This document shows positions 53,701 to 61,950 of a stretch of 64,000 bases of DNA, in pieces. The stretch is from G965262015 sp965262015 (GTDB lineage Bacteria > Spirochaetota > Leptospiria > Turneriellales > CBDBES01). The stretch spans positions 1-64,000 of the forward strand of contig OZ253494.1 of assembly GCA_965262015.1 (NCBI GenBank), in the 5' to 3' direction. The notes beneath the pieces were generated by a model. That model was not told where the DNA came from, did no database searches, and saw only the letters and a program-made list of their open reading frames with translations. The position numbers were made by a program, and so were the translations under genes. Each line of letters begins with the position of its first letter. The first letter of the stretch is position 1.

Positions 53701-53813
53701 TTGCAAAATATTTATTTGAACACTATGTTTGGATTCATGGAGATAACTTTGATCAGGCCCCTCTGATACTGGCGGAAAAATTACAACAGCTGTTTGCTCA
53801 ATATTGTATATAA
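50736..53813 (+). CDS. VWA8/midasin-like protein: tandem AAA ATPase plus VWA-like domain
   Basis: A 1025-residue protein. The first AAA (MoxR/dynein-related) domain, ~35-260, has a P-loop IGDAGVGKNAI with Asn67 in place of Ser/Thr, Walker B VADEMNL (Asp126-Glu127) and sensor FVATQNP (Asn171). The second AAA-like domain (~345-520) has lost its P-loop (LLLEAKEGVRVSEL) but keeps IIIENIEAV. A Lys/Gly-rich linker (~640-740) leads to a C-terminal VWA-like domain whose MIDAS DxSxS is replaced (FLINKGRRLFNLND), though VVILSDFRGH and the overall layout match eukaryotic/bacterial VWA8. A remodelling ATPase is inferred; client unknown. It stands alone. Confidence 0.75.
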   Translation: MNKDTRKILDTFRLGVETSITDEEKHLITQQDLVLTDTTRQNMERILYPIAENRNIVLIGDAGVGKNAIIYYINCLRGLPTIRFSFNQDTLPEDLIGSFEILPTGFEWKDGPLVQAMKNGYTFVADEMNLASPEILKRFIQVLKQGQLNLLEKDGSILQAHPRFHFVATQNPSRGFEGRKLLPQQLQCLFTIIYLHQYPLQEEVEIMCSLFPMFSKERITMVLELQRKVESAIWGGKIGATGFEHYHFNIRTGQRFWSRLKGQDTQTSEEVFLKNIFVFYVDCFPTEADRRAVLSHVSTVCTHTIEDIIRLYRNHLVCSTSSNQVQPGVMGTNRSMRADLLPITVHRSRLIESMYESLVSRENLLLEAKEGVRVSELVDILAAKMGKNVRYICLSKGMHTSDIIGAIRPSKVNGKDVIQWRDGPLTEGLSNKEWIIIENIEAVGNEVIEKLNMLLDDASKLLLPPEANKSYVEKDKDTRIIAIKYFRRSRSQGTISRALRNRFFSVVVPEIPTHELLTSLNIAFQEIFGSMDHSEDVGNILEKMVEFHKNINLAILSKDIAKDLIDVSLYREENLLRWLEHIFQWLEQSKGEINVVLYSGIRIHYLSSLPSKKDHDWCNELWKKIVQGLPLGAIYKKLHEAKKKNIQINKASQDKKKKAHWDPAKHFRKPNTGKARPKLSGSDLKKGQDIDTPETGGNIKEGANAWYGSDTFGNKGQGMPQGGTVGAWGYRTEEAFQAFLKKYKPIGSYDMGFQLKDYYATFGKILEELHLELDNSLNYNKDITKEYRNHGNRLEMRKYINFVANKGNNKVFLKSDLMPPEKYLNSLECVFLINKGRRLFNLNDGIGSIVALQSAVEVLTDKKIPVRIFGYSDFTNSRQHINLEEYTQGMDTTSMNEITKESLFDSMINDWDGDTVEEHIVLQEVHKFFSPDAMTRLVVILSDFRGHRARRNIHSDIYKPENQALHKVVKQYSKQNYVFLGVQTGDRDLAKYLFEHYVWIHGDNFDQAPLILAEKLQQLFAQYCI

Positions 53814-53841
53814 AACGAAGGTTTAAGTAGCATTTATAGAA

Positions 53842-54417
53842 TCAAACACCTATATGTCTGTATAATATATTTTTATCCACATGGGAAGAATGTTGACCAT
53901 AAATCTCCAATTGAATGGTTTGTTCATAAATAAAGCGATCATCGTATACTTCTATTGCATAGTTAAAGGCTATGGTAGTTGCATTGTTCTTCATTAGAGG
54001 TGACTGGGAAATTTGCCAGTTAGGGTGACTCATGCTAGCAGTTACTTGTAAAAGTATTGATGTGTCTGTGGTATTTGATCTATTATAGTATCCACCAGCT
54101 AGTACGTTAACACCTCGTGGTATAGTTAATGAATACATCACGGTCTTATTATCTTTGTCCCACATCCAGTAACCCATTTGATGATGAAGTACTGATTGGT
54201 CTGATATACTTTTTATAAGTTGGCAGTAGGCGATGGTCTCTAAGTTTTGTTTATTATAATTTTTTATCTCGCCTATGTACTGAAATTGTATGGTTTCTGT
54301 ATAAGGTGTCTCTTTGTTTTCTTTCTGTGGACTAGGAGATATATCTAAACCATTAATGCTATGCCAACGGCCAACCAAGCCGTAAAGAGGATGAGAGTTT
54401 ATAGTATGTCTTTCCAT
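53842..54417 (-). CDS. DUF1794 (nitrobindin/THAP4-like) beta-barrel protein
   Basis: A 191-residue protein with the order of motifs of the heme-binding-type FABP-like family: HPLYGLVGRWHSINGLD near the start, YTETIQFQYIGEIKNYNKQ, then VLHHQMGYWMWDKDNKTVMY, SLTIPRGVNVLAGGYY and a final strand YEQTIQLEIYGQ. Relatives bind heme b in a beta-barrel. The proximal His normally near the C-terminus is not clearly placed here, so heme binding is unproven. Cytoplasmic. The short gap to the convergent VWA8-like gene is 28 bases. Confidence 0.65.
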   Translation of the reverse strand: MERHTINSHPLYGLVGRWHSINGLDISPSPQKENKETPYTETIQFQYIGEIKNYNKQNLETIAYCQLIKSISDQSVLHHQMGYWMWDKDNKTVMYSLTIPRGVNVLAGGYYNRSNTTDTSILLQVTASMSHPNWQISQSPLMKNNATTIAFNYAIEVYDDRFIYEQTIQLEIYGQHSSHVDKNILYRHIGV

Positions 54418-54524
54418 ATCAAATTTATTTGTCTATTTCCATGATGTTTATAGTACGTTACGATGCATTGTCATACTTATATGGATGAATCTATCCCTTA
54501 TATCGAAATCATTTAGTCAATCTT

Positions 54525-56294
54525 TTACCTAACTTTGTTAGGCGTAAAAGACATTAGAGACTTCTCTATCTTGGTTTCTTTTATAAGTATATCTATAAGT
54601 ATCCGCTTTGTAAATTTATTATTAGCGAAAGCGATAATTAGATCATCATGTGCAGACAGGACACGAGACAGCGATGTATAAGGAAATGGATCTAATACCG
54701 AAAATATACTTACTGGGGGCCTATTTGTTTTTTGTAAAAATAAGGCTATTTTATGTTTAAAAAATTTATCTTGGGTGTGTAATATGTGTATTCTGGGCTG
54801 TTTAGATACAAGGCTATTTTTTTGTAATAAAAATTGCAGAGGCAGGATGGTAGAATATTTATTTGTGAGTAATTGGTATTCGATCCGGTCTTTTTGAGGA
54901 TGAATATCCGTGTACATTATTTGATGTTTTGGCTTTAGGTGATGATCATTATCATAGCTACCATGTATAATTTTTACTGCATCACGACTGATATGATAGG
55001 TAAATTTATCTGCTGACCAATCCCATATCCCATATCTAAAATAATATTGGATGCGTTCTCTTACAGATAAAAGGGGGTGAATCATTTTTTTTTGCTGATA
55101 TAACTTAGATATTTTGGATGATAAAATTCTTCTTACTGAAGTATTTAGTCGTTTAATAAGGGATGGTTGATGTTTAATTTGTTTTAATAAGTATTGTTTA
55201 GCCTTTATAGCAAAAGGCCTTGAAGATTCAGAAAATAAAAACATATCTATACCTGCATGAAATGCCTGTTCAATCGCATGATTAATATTTGTTTGAGTTA
55301 GTTTAGGTGTAACTGCACGCATACCTATATCATCTGTAATTACTATTCCTGCATAGTGCCATTTTTTTCGTAGGATATTTTGAATCCATATGGGTGAAAG
55401 ACTCGCAATACGTTTATCTACTTTAGGTACTAGGATATGCCCCACCATTACGCTATCTGTTAGTCCTGCACGGATCAATTCTCTGAATGGCACCAGATCA
55501 TGAGCCATAAGTTCTTGGTATGTTTGTGATTGTATAGGTAGAACTAAATGAGAATCATTAGATACAGAACCGTGGCCCGGGAAATGTTTAATAGTATCCA
55601 CACAACCTCCTAAATGAATTCCATGGATATAACTGCTAGCCACCTGGTTTACCCATACGGGATCATTTCCCATGGAACGTGTACCAATCACCTGGTTTTC
55701 CATATTTGTTTGTAAATCTACCACGGGAGAAAAACTCATTGTAATACCTAAACGATGCAAATCACGACACATCATATAGCCCATCATTTTAGCTAAATTA
55801 GGATCTTTATATTTAGCTAAAGCTTCAGAAAGTGCCATGGCTGAAACAAAATTAGAAACACCAGTGGTAATGCGTTGTACCTTACCAAGTTCATGATCAA
55901 TGGCAATGAATGGTATGGGTAATTTGGCTTGTTTAAATCTATTTTGCATTTTTTGGATACGTTTTTTAAGTAAGAGGATATTTTGTTCTCCATGCGTATT
56001 TTTTGGGATACTAGATTTTTGTAAAAATACTCCGCCCGGTTGTATTTTTTGCATGATGGTAGCATAGTCTTGTAAAGAAGAATATAGGAAAAACATCTGT
56101 CCCAGACGCTGTTCTATGCTTAGGTTATTAAAAATAGTCTTTGCAATAACTTGAATAGAATCATGATTAGTGGCTTGTTCATGGTGTTGGGAGCAGAACG
56201 TCAGTTGCTTTGTCTCTTTGCATGATACAACTATACATAAAAAAAGGCATATAATGGTATAATTTTTTTGGTTAATTCTTTTCATAATCTTCAT
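54525..56294 (-). CDS. nagZ: Lipoprotein beta-N-acetylhexosaminidase, GH3 (NagZ-like)
   Basis: A 589-residue protein with lipoprotein signal (CLFLCIVVSC). The GH3 catalytic domain (~45-390) contains TIKHFPGHGSVSNDSHLVLP, the His/Asp dyad of NagZ, FIAIDHELGKVQRIT and the nucleophile Asp in GIVITDDIGMRAV. It releases GlcNAc from muropeptides in wall recycling. A C-terminal ~190-residue domain of unknown role is extra compared with cytoplasmic E. coli NagZ. The lipid anchor places it in the periplasm. Its start overlaps the uvrC stop by 4 bases. Confidence 0.87.
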   Translation of the reverse strand: MKIMKRINQKNYTIICLFLCIVVSCKETKQLTFCSQHHEQATNHDSIQVIAKTIFNNLSIEQRLGQMFFLYSSLQDYATIMQKIQPGGVFLQKSSIPKNTHGEQNILLLKKRIQKMQNRFKQAKLPIPFIAIDHELGKVQRITTGVSNFVSAMALSEALAKYKDPNLAKMMGYMMCRDLHRLGITMSFSPVVDLQTNMENQVIGTRSMGNDPVWVNQVASSYIHGIHLGGCVDTIKHFPGHGSVSNDSHLVLPIQSQTYQELMAHDLVPFRELIRAGLTDSVMVGHILVPKVDKRIASLSPIWIQNILRKKWHYAGIVITDDIGMRAVTPKLTQTNINHAIEQAFHAGIDMFLFSESSRPFAIKAKQYLLKQIKHQPSLIKRLNTSVRRILSSKISKLYQQKKMIHPLLSVRERIQYYFRYGIWDWSADKFTYHISRDAVKIIHGSYDNDHHLKPKHQIMYTDIHPQKDRIEYQLLTNKYSTILPLQFLLQKNSLVSKQPRIHILHTQDKFFKHKIALFLQKTNRPPVSIFSVLDPFPYTSLSRVLSAHDDLIIAFANNKFTKRILIDILIKETKIEKSLMSFTPNKVR

Positions 56295-58060
56295 GTAGAG
56301 GCAAAAGCTCCCTGGTCTCTTAGTTTCCTATGGTAAGATAATGCAAAACGATGCGCTTCATCTCGGGCGGCACGCATAATCAACATCGCTGGCTGATTAA
56401 TATCTGTTGATAATTTTTTGTGAGGGGTAAGATAGACTTCTTCTCTTTTTTTTGCTAAACTAACAATATTAATATTTACCCCTGCTTCATTACGTGCCTT
56501 TAGAGCTGCTTGCAATTGTGTAATACCTCCATCAATAATAATTAAATTAGGTAGAGGTATGATATCTTTTTTAGCAAGCCGTCGGGTAATTACTTCATGG
56601 ATCATTCTAGGGTCATCAATTCCTTTAACATATTTAATTCTGTATTTACGATAAAGAGCCTTATGAGGAAGTCCGTCTTTGAAAGCCACGCCAGAAGCCA
56701 CGGCATATGTACCTTGTAAATTAGATATGTCATAGGCTTCAATATTGATAGGTAATTCAGATAACTGGAGTAAAGATTGTAGCTCTTTTAGAGCTTGTTG
56801 ACTCGCACGCATACTTTCTATAATGAATTGCTCTTGTAAAGACAACTGTGCATTTTCTTTGGCCATATTAAAAAGGCTTGCATATTGTTCTTTTATGCTG
56901 GGTTCATATTCTAGTGACATTAATTGTATGGTTTTTTTATGCCTATTAGACAAAATCTCTGACCAATGTTCTGGTTGCAGTATACCTTTTGTAAGATAAA
57001 TATAACTAGGTATATCTACAAAAGAAAGGTAATATTCTCGTAAAAAACTTTCCATGAATGTAGTATGGATGCTATTTTCTTCCACTGGTATGATCTTCAT
57101 TTCACTGAGGGCAAAGGATTGTTTGTTGACCAGTTTACCATCTCGTAAACTTAACAGAACGATTTGGGCAAAATAGTATGGTTCATCCTTGGTTGTTAAT
57201 AAAGATATATAGGGTTGCTGATGTCTTAATTGTTGTGCCGTTTGATATACTAGAGCAATAATATCACAGTTTTTAGATTCATCTGTATGATGAACTGTTT
57301 GTTCTGATAGAAGAGTTGTATCCAAATCATTCAACATATCACGATAATACTTAGCTTTTTCATATTCTGTTTTTTGTGCATAATGTTGCATTTGATTTTT
57401 CATGGATTGTTTGAGCTCATCTATATTTCCGTTTAGTAAACGATCAACCTGCTCAATCATAATACGATAATCTTTGGAAGCTACTTGACCCGTACAAGGA
57501 GCCCAACAGCGTTTGATATGAAAATTGAGACATGGTCGTACAGGATTTTTAAGGGGTAACTTTAGGGGGCGCTTACGAATAGGAAATATCTTATGTATAA
57601 GTCTCATAATATTTCTAGCTGATTTTACATTGGCAAACGGGCCAAAGTAATGATTTTTAGGATTAGTTTGTCGTCTGGTTAAAATTAATCTAGGAAACTT
57701 TTCCCCCATTGTAAGGCAAAGAAAAGGGTACTTCTTATTATCTTTTAAACGTACATTAAATGGTGGATTATATTTTTTAATCAAATTACTTTCTAGTAAT
57801 AATGCCTCATTCTCATTATTCGTAACGATCCAATCTATGTCAGTAACGCAAGACATCATAAAATGAGTTTTGTAGTGTTCACTGTGTAGATATTGTGTGA
57901 TTCGTTTTTTTAAGGAGTGGGCTTTACCAATGTAGAGTATCTGTGGTGTTTTCTTTTTGTTTTTTGGGTTTTCTGCATTTTTTACGGATAGGTTAGAATA
58001 GCCAACCCATAAATAACATCCTGGTCGATTGGGAATAATTTTTAGTTTAGTATCTAGCAT
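56291..58060 (-). CDS. uvrC: Excinuclease ABC subunit C, lacking the C-terminal HhH domain
   Basis: A 589-residue protein. The GIY-YIG nuclease is N-terminal (PGCYLWVGYS, ILYIGKAHSLKKRITQYL, NENEALLLESNLIKKYNPPFNV). A Cys cluster (PCLNFHIKRCWAPCTG) and the UvrB-binding motif (KTEYEKAKYYRDMLNDL) follow. The RNase H-like nuclease domain has EAYDISNLQGTYAVASGVAF, IIDGGITQLQAAL and ends RDEAHRFALSYHRKLRDQGA. The protein stops there, so the usual tandem helix-hairpin-helix tail (about 55 residues in E. coli) is missing; nagZ begins at its stop codon. It makes the dual incisions in nucleotide excision repair. Confidence 0.93.
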   Translation of the reverse strand: MLDTKLKIIPNRPGCYLWVGYSNLSVKNAENPKNKKKTPQILYIGKAHSLKKRITQYLHSEHYKTHFMMSCVTDIDWIVTNNENEALLLESNLIKKYNPPFNVRLKDNKKYPFLCLTMGEKFPRLILTRRQTNPKNHYFGPFANVKSARNIMRLIHKIFPIRKRPLKLPLKNPVRPCLNFHIKRCWAPCTGQVASKDYRIMIEQVDRLLNGNIDELKQSMKNQMQHYAQKTEYEKAKYYRDMLNDLDTTLLSEQTVHHTDESKNCDIIALVYQTAQQLRHQQPYISLLTTKDEPYYFAQIVLLSLRDGKLVNKQSFALSEMKIIPVEENSIHTTFMESFLREYYLSFVDIPSYIYLTKGILQPEHWSEILSNRHKKTIQLMSLEYEPSIKEQYASLFNMAKENAQLSLQEQFIIESMRASQQALKELQSLLQLSELPINIEAYDISNLQGTYAVASGVAFKDGLPHKALYRKYRIKYVKGIDDPRMIHEVITRRLAKKDIIPLPNLIIIDGGITQLQAALKARNEAGVNINIVSLAKKREEVYLTPHKKLSTDINQPAMLIMRAARDEAHRFALSYHRKLRDQGAFAST

Positions 58061-58093
58061 GGTATTGTATGTTTAGTGTGTTAGCCTAGTGTA

Positions 58094-58114
58094 ATACCAT
58101 ATACAATATGGTAT
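58094..58114. promoter_or_regulatory. Perfect inverted repeat between uvrC and tgt
   Basis: ATACCATAT and ATATGGTAT form perfect 9-bp arms around ACA. CCTAGT is directly repeated on both sides (58085-58090 and 58115-58120). It sits 34 bases upstream of the uvrC start and 91 bases upstream of tgt, in the divergent promoter region. An operator is likely; the core ACCATAT/ATATGGT is not a LexA box I recognise. Confidence 0.45.
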
Positions 58115-58204
58115 CCTAGTTTATTTGTAAACTTTTTAAGGTATAAGTTGTCATGCCAATATCTTCTTTATTTGCATTTTCCTGAAGTTGGTTATTAAGT
58201 ATAT

Positions 58205-59323
58205 ATGAGATTTGATTTTACAATCGCTAAGTACAGTGGGAAAGCAAGAGCAGGTTATTTATCTTTTAAAGATAATACTTCCATTCCTACCCCAATTTTT
58301 ATGCCAGTGGGTACGCAAGGTACAGTTAAAGCCATTGAACAAAACACCCTAGAGGATATAGGTTACCAATTGATTTTAGGTAATACATATCATCTCTATT
58401 TAAGACCAGGAATGGATATGCTACACCAGAGTAAAGGGTTAGGTAACTTTATGTCATGGCCCAATCACATATTAACAGACTCGGGAGGTTACCAAGCTTT
58501 TTCTTTATCATCTCTTACCCAATACAAAGATGAGGGCATTATAATTCGATCTCATTTAGATGGTAGTTCACATTGGTTTTCACCAGAAAAAATTATAGAT
58601 ATTCAGCAGGTGATTGCTGGTGATATTATTATGCCACTAGATGACTGTCCTCCTTATCCATCGTCAATAGAAAGATTACGATTATCTTTGAAAAGGACAC
58701 ATGATTGGTTTCAAAAATCGTACAATCATTTTCACCAAAAAGAATTTGGATTGGAGCAAACCTTATTTGCTTTGGTGCAAGGTGGTTTAAATATTTCTAT
58801 GCGTAAGCAGTCATGTGAATATTTAAGCCAGTTTGACCCCAGTGGATTCGCTTTAGGAGGTTTTTCTGTTGGCGAAAAAAATAGTAATATGATTGATGTG
58901 CTCAGCGAAGTATTGCATCATCTTGACACGGTTAAACCCTGTTACCTTATGGGTGTGGGTTCGATACCCGAGATTTTTTATGCCGTTGAATGTGGTGTTG
59001 ATATGTTTGATTGTGTGTTACCAACTCGCAATGCCCGTAATGGGCAACTTCTAACTAGCCTTGGTAAAATTAATATTAAGAATCAACAATACACTTTTCA
59101 AGAAGATGCTATTGATCCATCTTGCTCATGTCTTGTTTGCCAGCGTTATTCTAGGGCATATTTACGACATCTATATAAAGCAGGTGAAATATTATATACG
59201 ATGCTAGCGACTCAACATAATTTGCATTTTATGCACCATCTTATGTTTTCTATGCACATGAGTATTATAGATAATACATGGGCGGATCTAAAAAAAAAAT
59301 ATATGGATGTTTATTGTATATGA
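58205..59323 (+). CDS. tgt: tRNA-guanine transglycosylase
   Basis: A 372-residue barrel enzyme. It has ILTDSGGYQAFSLSSL (Asp of the first catalytic site), ALVQGGLNISMRKQS, GFALGGFSVGE, the nucleophile region VDMFDCVLPTRNARNG and the zinc site CSCLVCQRYSRAYLRHL with a downstream His. It exchanges guanine-34 for preQ1 in tRNAs with GUN anticodons, the entry to queuosine. It is divergent from uvrC and convergent with the helicase gene (13-base gap). Confidence 0.96.
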   Translation: MRFDFTIAKYSGKARAGYLSFKDNTSIPTPIFMPVGTQGTVKAIEQNTLEDIGYQLILGNTYHLYLRPGMDMLHQSKGLGNFMSWPNHILTDSGGYQAFSLSSLTQYKDEGIIIRSHLDGSSHWFSPEKIIDIQQVIAGDIIMPLDDCPPYPSSIERLRLSLKRTHDWFQKSYNHFHQKEFGLEQTLFALVQGGLNISMRKQSCEYLSQFDPSGFALGGFSVGEKNSNMIDVLSEVLHHLDTVKPCYLMGVGSIPEIFYAVECGVDMFDCVLPTRNARNGQLLTSLGKINIKNQQYTFQEDAIDPSCSCLVCQRYSRAYLRHLYKAGEILYTMLATQHNLHFMHHLMFSMHMSIIDNTWADLKKKYMDVYCI

Positions 59324-59336
59324 CTAAGGACGTCTA

Positions 59337-61328
59337 TTAGTAGAATGTACCATAATAAGCAGACATATCCTGGCATTCTAATTCTTTTTGGGGTATCTCG
59401 TTCAAAAAGCTGGAGGGCATTACCGTCTGTATTGAACCATTATAAAAGCGCCTCAAACTATATAATAAAATGAGCTGGTCTTTGGCTCGTGTGATAGCTA
59501 CATAAAATAATCTCCTTTCTTCATCTAACTGATCATTTCGTTTAGCTAAGTAGGATGGAAACACATCTTCATTGAGTCCCATGATAAATACGACATCAAA
59601 TTCTAATCCTTTTGCATTATGAATCGTCATGAGGCATGCGTGATTATCATTATCTCCACTTTCTTTGGTTGAAGTTTGTAAGCTTATTTCTTGTAAATAA
59701 TTATCTAAGGTAGCATTGTGATGTTCTTCCTGGAATACATTCAATGAAGTGCGTAACTCTTCTATGTTATCTAAACGATTAGAACCTAACAAAGAATCTT
59801 CTTCAGCATATACTTTTTCAAGACCACTCTGTGTCATAATATCTTCTAAGAGAGTAGTAAATTTACAGGATAGAGATGCTTGATTCTGTATGGTGTCTTG
59901 TAGATGATGTAACCATTCCCCTAGTGCTTGTGTTTTTTTTACAATAGTCTTGGATAAATTTGCTTGATCTGATTTTTCTAGTAAAGTAATAAAATCTAAG
60001 TAAACATGATTCTTCTGGTAATAACTTTCTCTTAATCCATAAAGTTTTTGCATACTCTTTTCACCGATGCCCCTGGAAGGGGTTTGGACAAGCCTAGACC
60101 ATGAAGGTTCATCATGAGGATTTACCAGTATTTTTAGATAAGATAGTACGTCCTTTACTTCTTTACGCGAGAAAAATGAAATACCGCCATAGATTTTGTA
60201 AGATATTTGTTTATGTAGAAGTGCTTCTTCTATTATTCTGGATTGTATATTGGTACGATACAATATACCAATAGTTGTTTGCTTAGATTGTGCATTGTGT
60301 ATATCTGTAATCATATTGGCTACTATCTGTGCTTCTTGTTTATCTGATGCTACCATAATACTCTTTGGTGTATGTGTATTAGAGCGTTCACTCCAAAGAA
60401 TTTTTTTCATTCTATTGGTGTTGTGTTTGATTACATGATTAGCTATATTTAAAATAGAATTAGTGGAACGGTAATTTTGTTCTAGCTTAATAATGGTTGC
60501 GTCGGGAAAGTGCTGATTAAACTGTAAAATATTTGTTACATCAGCTCCTCGCCAACCATAAATAGATTGATCATCATCTCCAACAACACATAGGTTACGG
60601 TGTTTTTTAGATAATAGACGAATTAATTCGTATTGTGCTATATTGGTATCTTGATATTCATCAACTAAAAAATAACTATACTGTAGCCATAGGTGTTCTA
60701 GGATATTTTGGTTTTCTTTAAGTAATTTAACAGGCAAATAAATTAAATCTGAAAAATCAACAGCATTTATGCTATGCTTCTGTACTTCGTATAGAGGATA
60801 AATTTCTTGTAATATATCAGCGTGTTCATACTCATAAATATTTACCTTCTCTAATAATTCTTCCGGGAAGATCAAAGAATCTTTCCAATTAGATATAGTA
60901 TTTGCAATGTATTTAATTGCTACTTTATTAAGATCGTGATCAAAATGCGCGTCTAGTAGTCTTTGTATAAAACGTATTACATCACTTTCATCCCATATAG
61001 TAAAAGAATTCTTATATCCGATGTTGGTACTGTACTTACGTAAAATATGTAATCCTAAAGAGTGATAAGTACGTATCAGGCTTTGCGATGCTTCTGAGCC
61101 TACTACTTCTAAGGCACGTTCTAACATTTCTGCTGTGGCTCGATTAGTAAAAGTAACTGCTACAATATTGTGGGTAGGTATATGTCTCTCATGAACCAGA
61201 TAAGCCATGCGATGTATGATCGTCCTGGTTTTACCACTACCAGCTCCAGCTAAAATTAATAAGGGGCCCTCTCCATGTTGGACTGCTTTAATTTGTTGGG
61301 AATTTAATTTAGAATATCTCTGAGTCAT
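59337..61328 (-). CDS. pcrA: UvrD/PcrA-type ATP-dependent DNA helicase
   Basis: A 663-residue SF1A helicase. Motifs in order: Q motif LNSQQIKAVQ, motif I LAGAGSGKTRTIIHRM, Ia AVTFTNRATAEM, II LVDEYQDTN, III GDDDQSIYGWRGAD, IV EQNYRST, V TIHNAKGLEFDVVFI and VI RRLFYVAITRAKDQL. It unwinds DNA 3' to 5' in repair and replication. It is shorter than E. coli UvrD (720) and ends soon after motif VI, without the long C-terminal tail of PcrA; Rep-like identity is possible. uvrC is close by. Confidence 0.92.
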   Translation of the reverse strand: MTQRYSKLNSQQIKAVQHGEGPLLILAGAGSGKTRTIIHRMAYLVHERHIPTHNIVAVTFTNRATAEMLERALEVVGSEASQSLIRTYHSLGLHILRKYSTNIGYKNSFTIWDESDVIRFIQRLLDAHFDHDLNKVAIKYIANTISNWKDSLIFPEELLEKVNIYEYEHADILQEIYPLYEVQKHSINAVDFSDLIYLPVKLLKENQNILEHLWLQYSYFLVDEYQDTNIAQYELIRLLSKKHRNLCVVGDDDQSIYGWRGADVTNILQFNQHFPDATIIKLEQNYRSTNSILNIANHVIKHNTNRMKKILWSERSNTHTPKSIMVASDKQEAQIVANMITDIHNAQSKQTTIGILYRTNIQSRIIEEALLHKQISYKIYGGISFFSRKEVKDVLSYLKILVNPHDEPSWSRLVQTPSRGIGEKSMQKLYGLRESYYQKNHVYLDFITLLEKSDQANLSKTIVKKTQALGEWLHHLQDTIQNQASLSCKFTTLLEDIMTQSGLEKVYAEEDSLLGSNRLDNIEELRTSLNVFQEEHHNATLDNYLQEISLQTSTKESGDNDNHACLMTIHNAKGLEFDVVFIMGLNEDVFPSYLAKRNDQLDEERRLFYVAITRAKDQLILLYSLRRFYNGSIQTVMPSSFLNEIPQKELECQDMSAYYGTFY

Positions 61329-61408
61329 GATAAATTTACTCTATGAAAATTAGGAACTCTACACCTTTACTATTTTTTTATACCATGAGTAAACTTTTAA
61401 AATCTTTA

Positions 61409-61500
61409 TTATCTTGTTAGTCGTTTGATAGAATTCTCAACCTGTCCCTTTCCCCATGATGAGCCTGGGTCGCATTCATATACAGGGGCCTTTAATATCC
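61409..61500 (-). pseudogene. IS30-family transposase catalytic fragment
   Basis: On the minus strand the frame reads ILKAPVYECDPGSSWGKG, then QVENSIKRLTR and a stop. This is the DPxSSWxKGxVEN part of the DDE integrase core of IS30-type transposases, containing the catalytic Glu. Nothing before or after it is preserved. It points the opposite way from the plus-strand fragment that follows, so two separate elements met here. Confidence 0.6.
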
Positions 61501-61520
61501 TTTGGGGATTTTAAAATTTT

Positions 61521-61823
61521 GTGTTTTTCTTTGCAGATATAAACACGATACAGAGCGTTACATTTGATAAGGGTTCTAAGTTTGTAGAGTTTAAAAATAT
61601 GGAAGAATATTTTAACTGTAAGGTCTATTTTACGGATACATCTTCTCTTTGGCAGAGAGGTCTTAATAAATATAGCAATAGATTGATTAGACAGTATCTA
61701 AGCGAGGGCATAGATTTTCGGTATGTTACACAAAAATATTTTGATAAGATTATACATAAAATAAACTCAAGACCAAGAAAAATATTAGGCTACTTAACAC
61801 CTAATGAGGCATTTAAAGAGTAA
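61521..61823 (+). pseudogene. IS30-family transposase C-terminal remnant
   Basis: An open stretch of 100 codons, ADINTIQSVTFDKGSKFVEF onward. It matches the C-terminal half of IS30 transposases: TFDxGxEF (second catalytic Asp), VYFTDTSSLWQRGLNKYSN (normally DPYSSWQRGTNEN, catalytic Glu replaced by Lys/Tyr here), LIRQYLSEGIDF, then INSRPRKILGYLTPNEAF. The N-terminal half is missing and the catalytic Glu is lost, so it is dead. It sits where rplP and rpsC would be expected upstream of rpmC. Confidence 0.8.
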
Positions 61824-61829
61824 AGCTTT

Positions 61830-61862
61830 AATTCACACTTCAAAATAGAACTTACGGACTTT
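61830..61862. mobile_element. Probable IS30 right-end sequence
   Basis: Just after the transposase stop, TTCACACTTCAAAATAGAAC resembles the terminal region that usually follows IS30 transposase genes. The string ACACTTCAAAATAG also occurs at about 50575. No matching left end is visible. Confidence 0.35.
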
Positions 61863-61950
61863 CCAAATTTCATGATTCCCTAATCAATTAAGTTATTTGA
61901 CAAAACATCTTTACATACACAACTGACTGTCTAAGATATATTGGTGTATT

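Noticed and set aside
61521..61823. Functional IS30 transposase
   Set aside because: The N-terminal half is missing and the catalytic Glu region (LWQRGLNKYSN) is altered.
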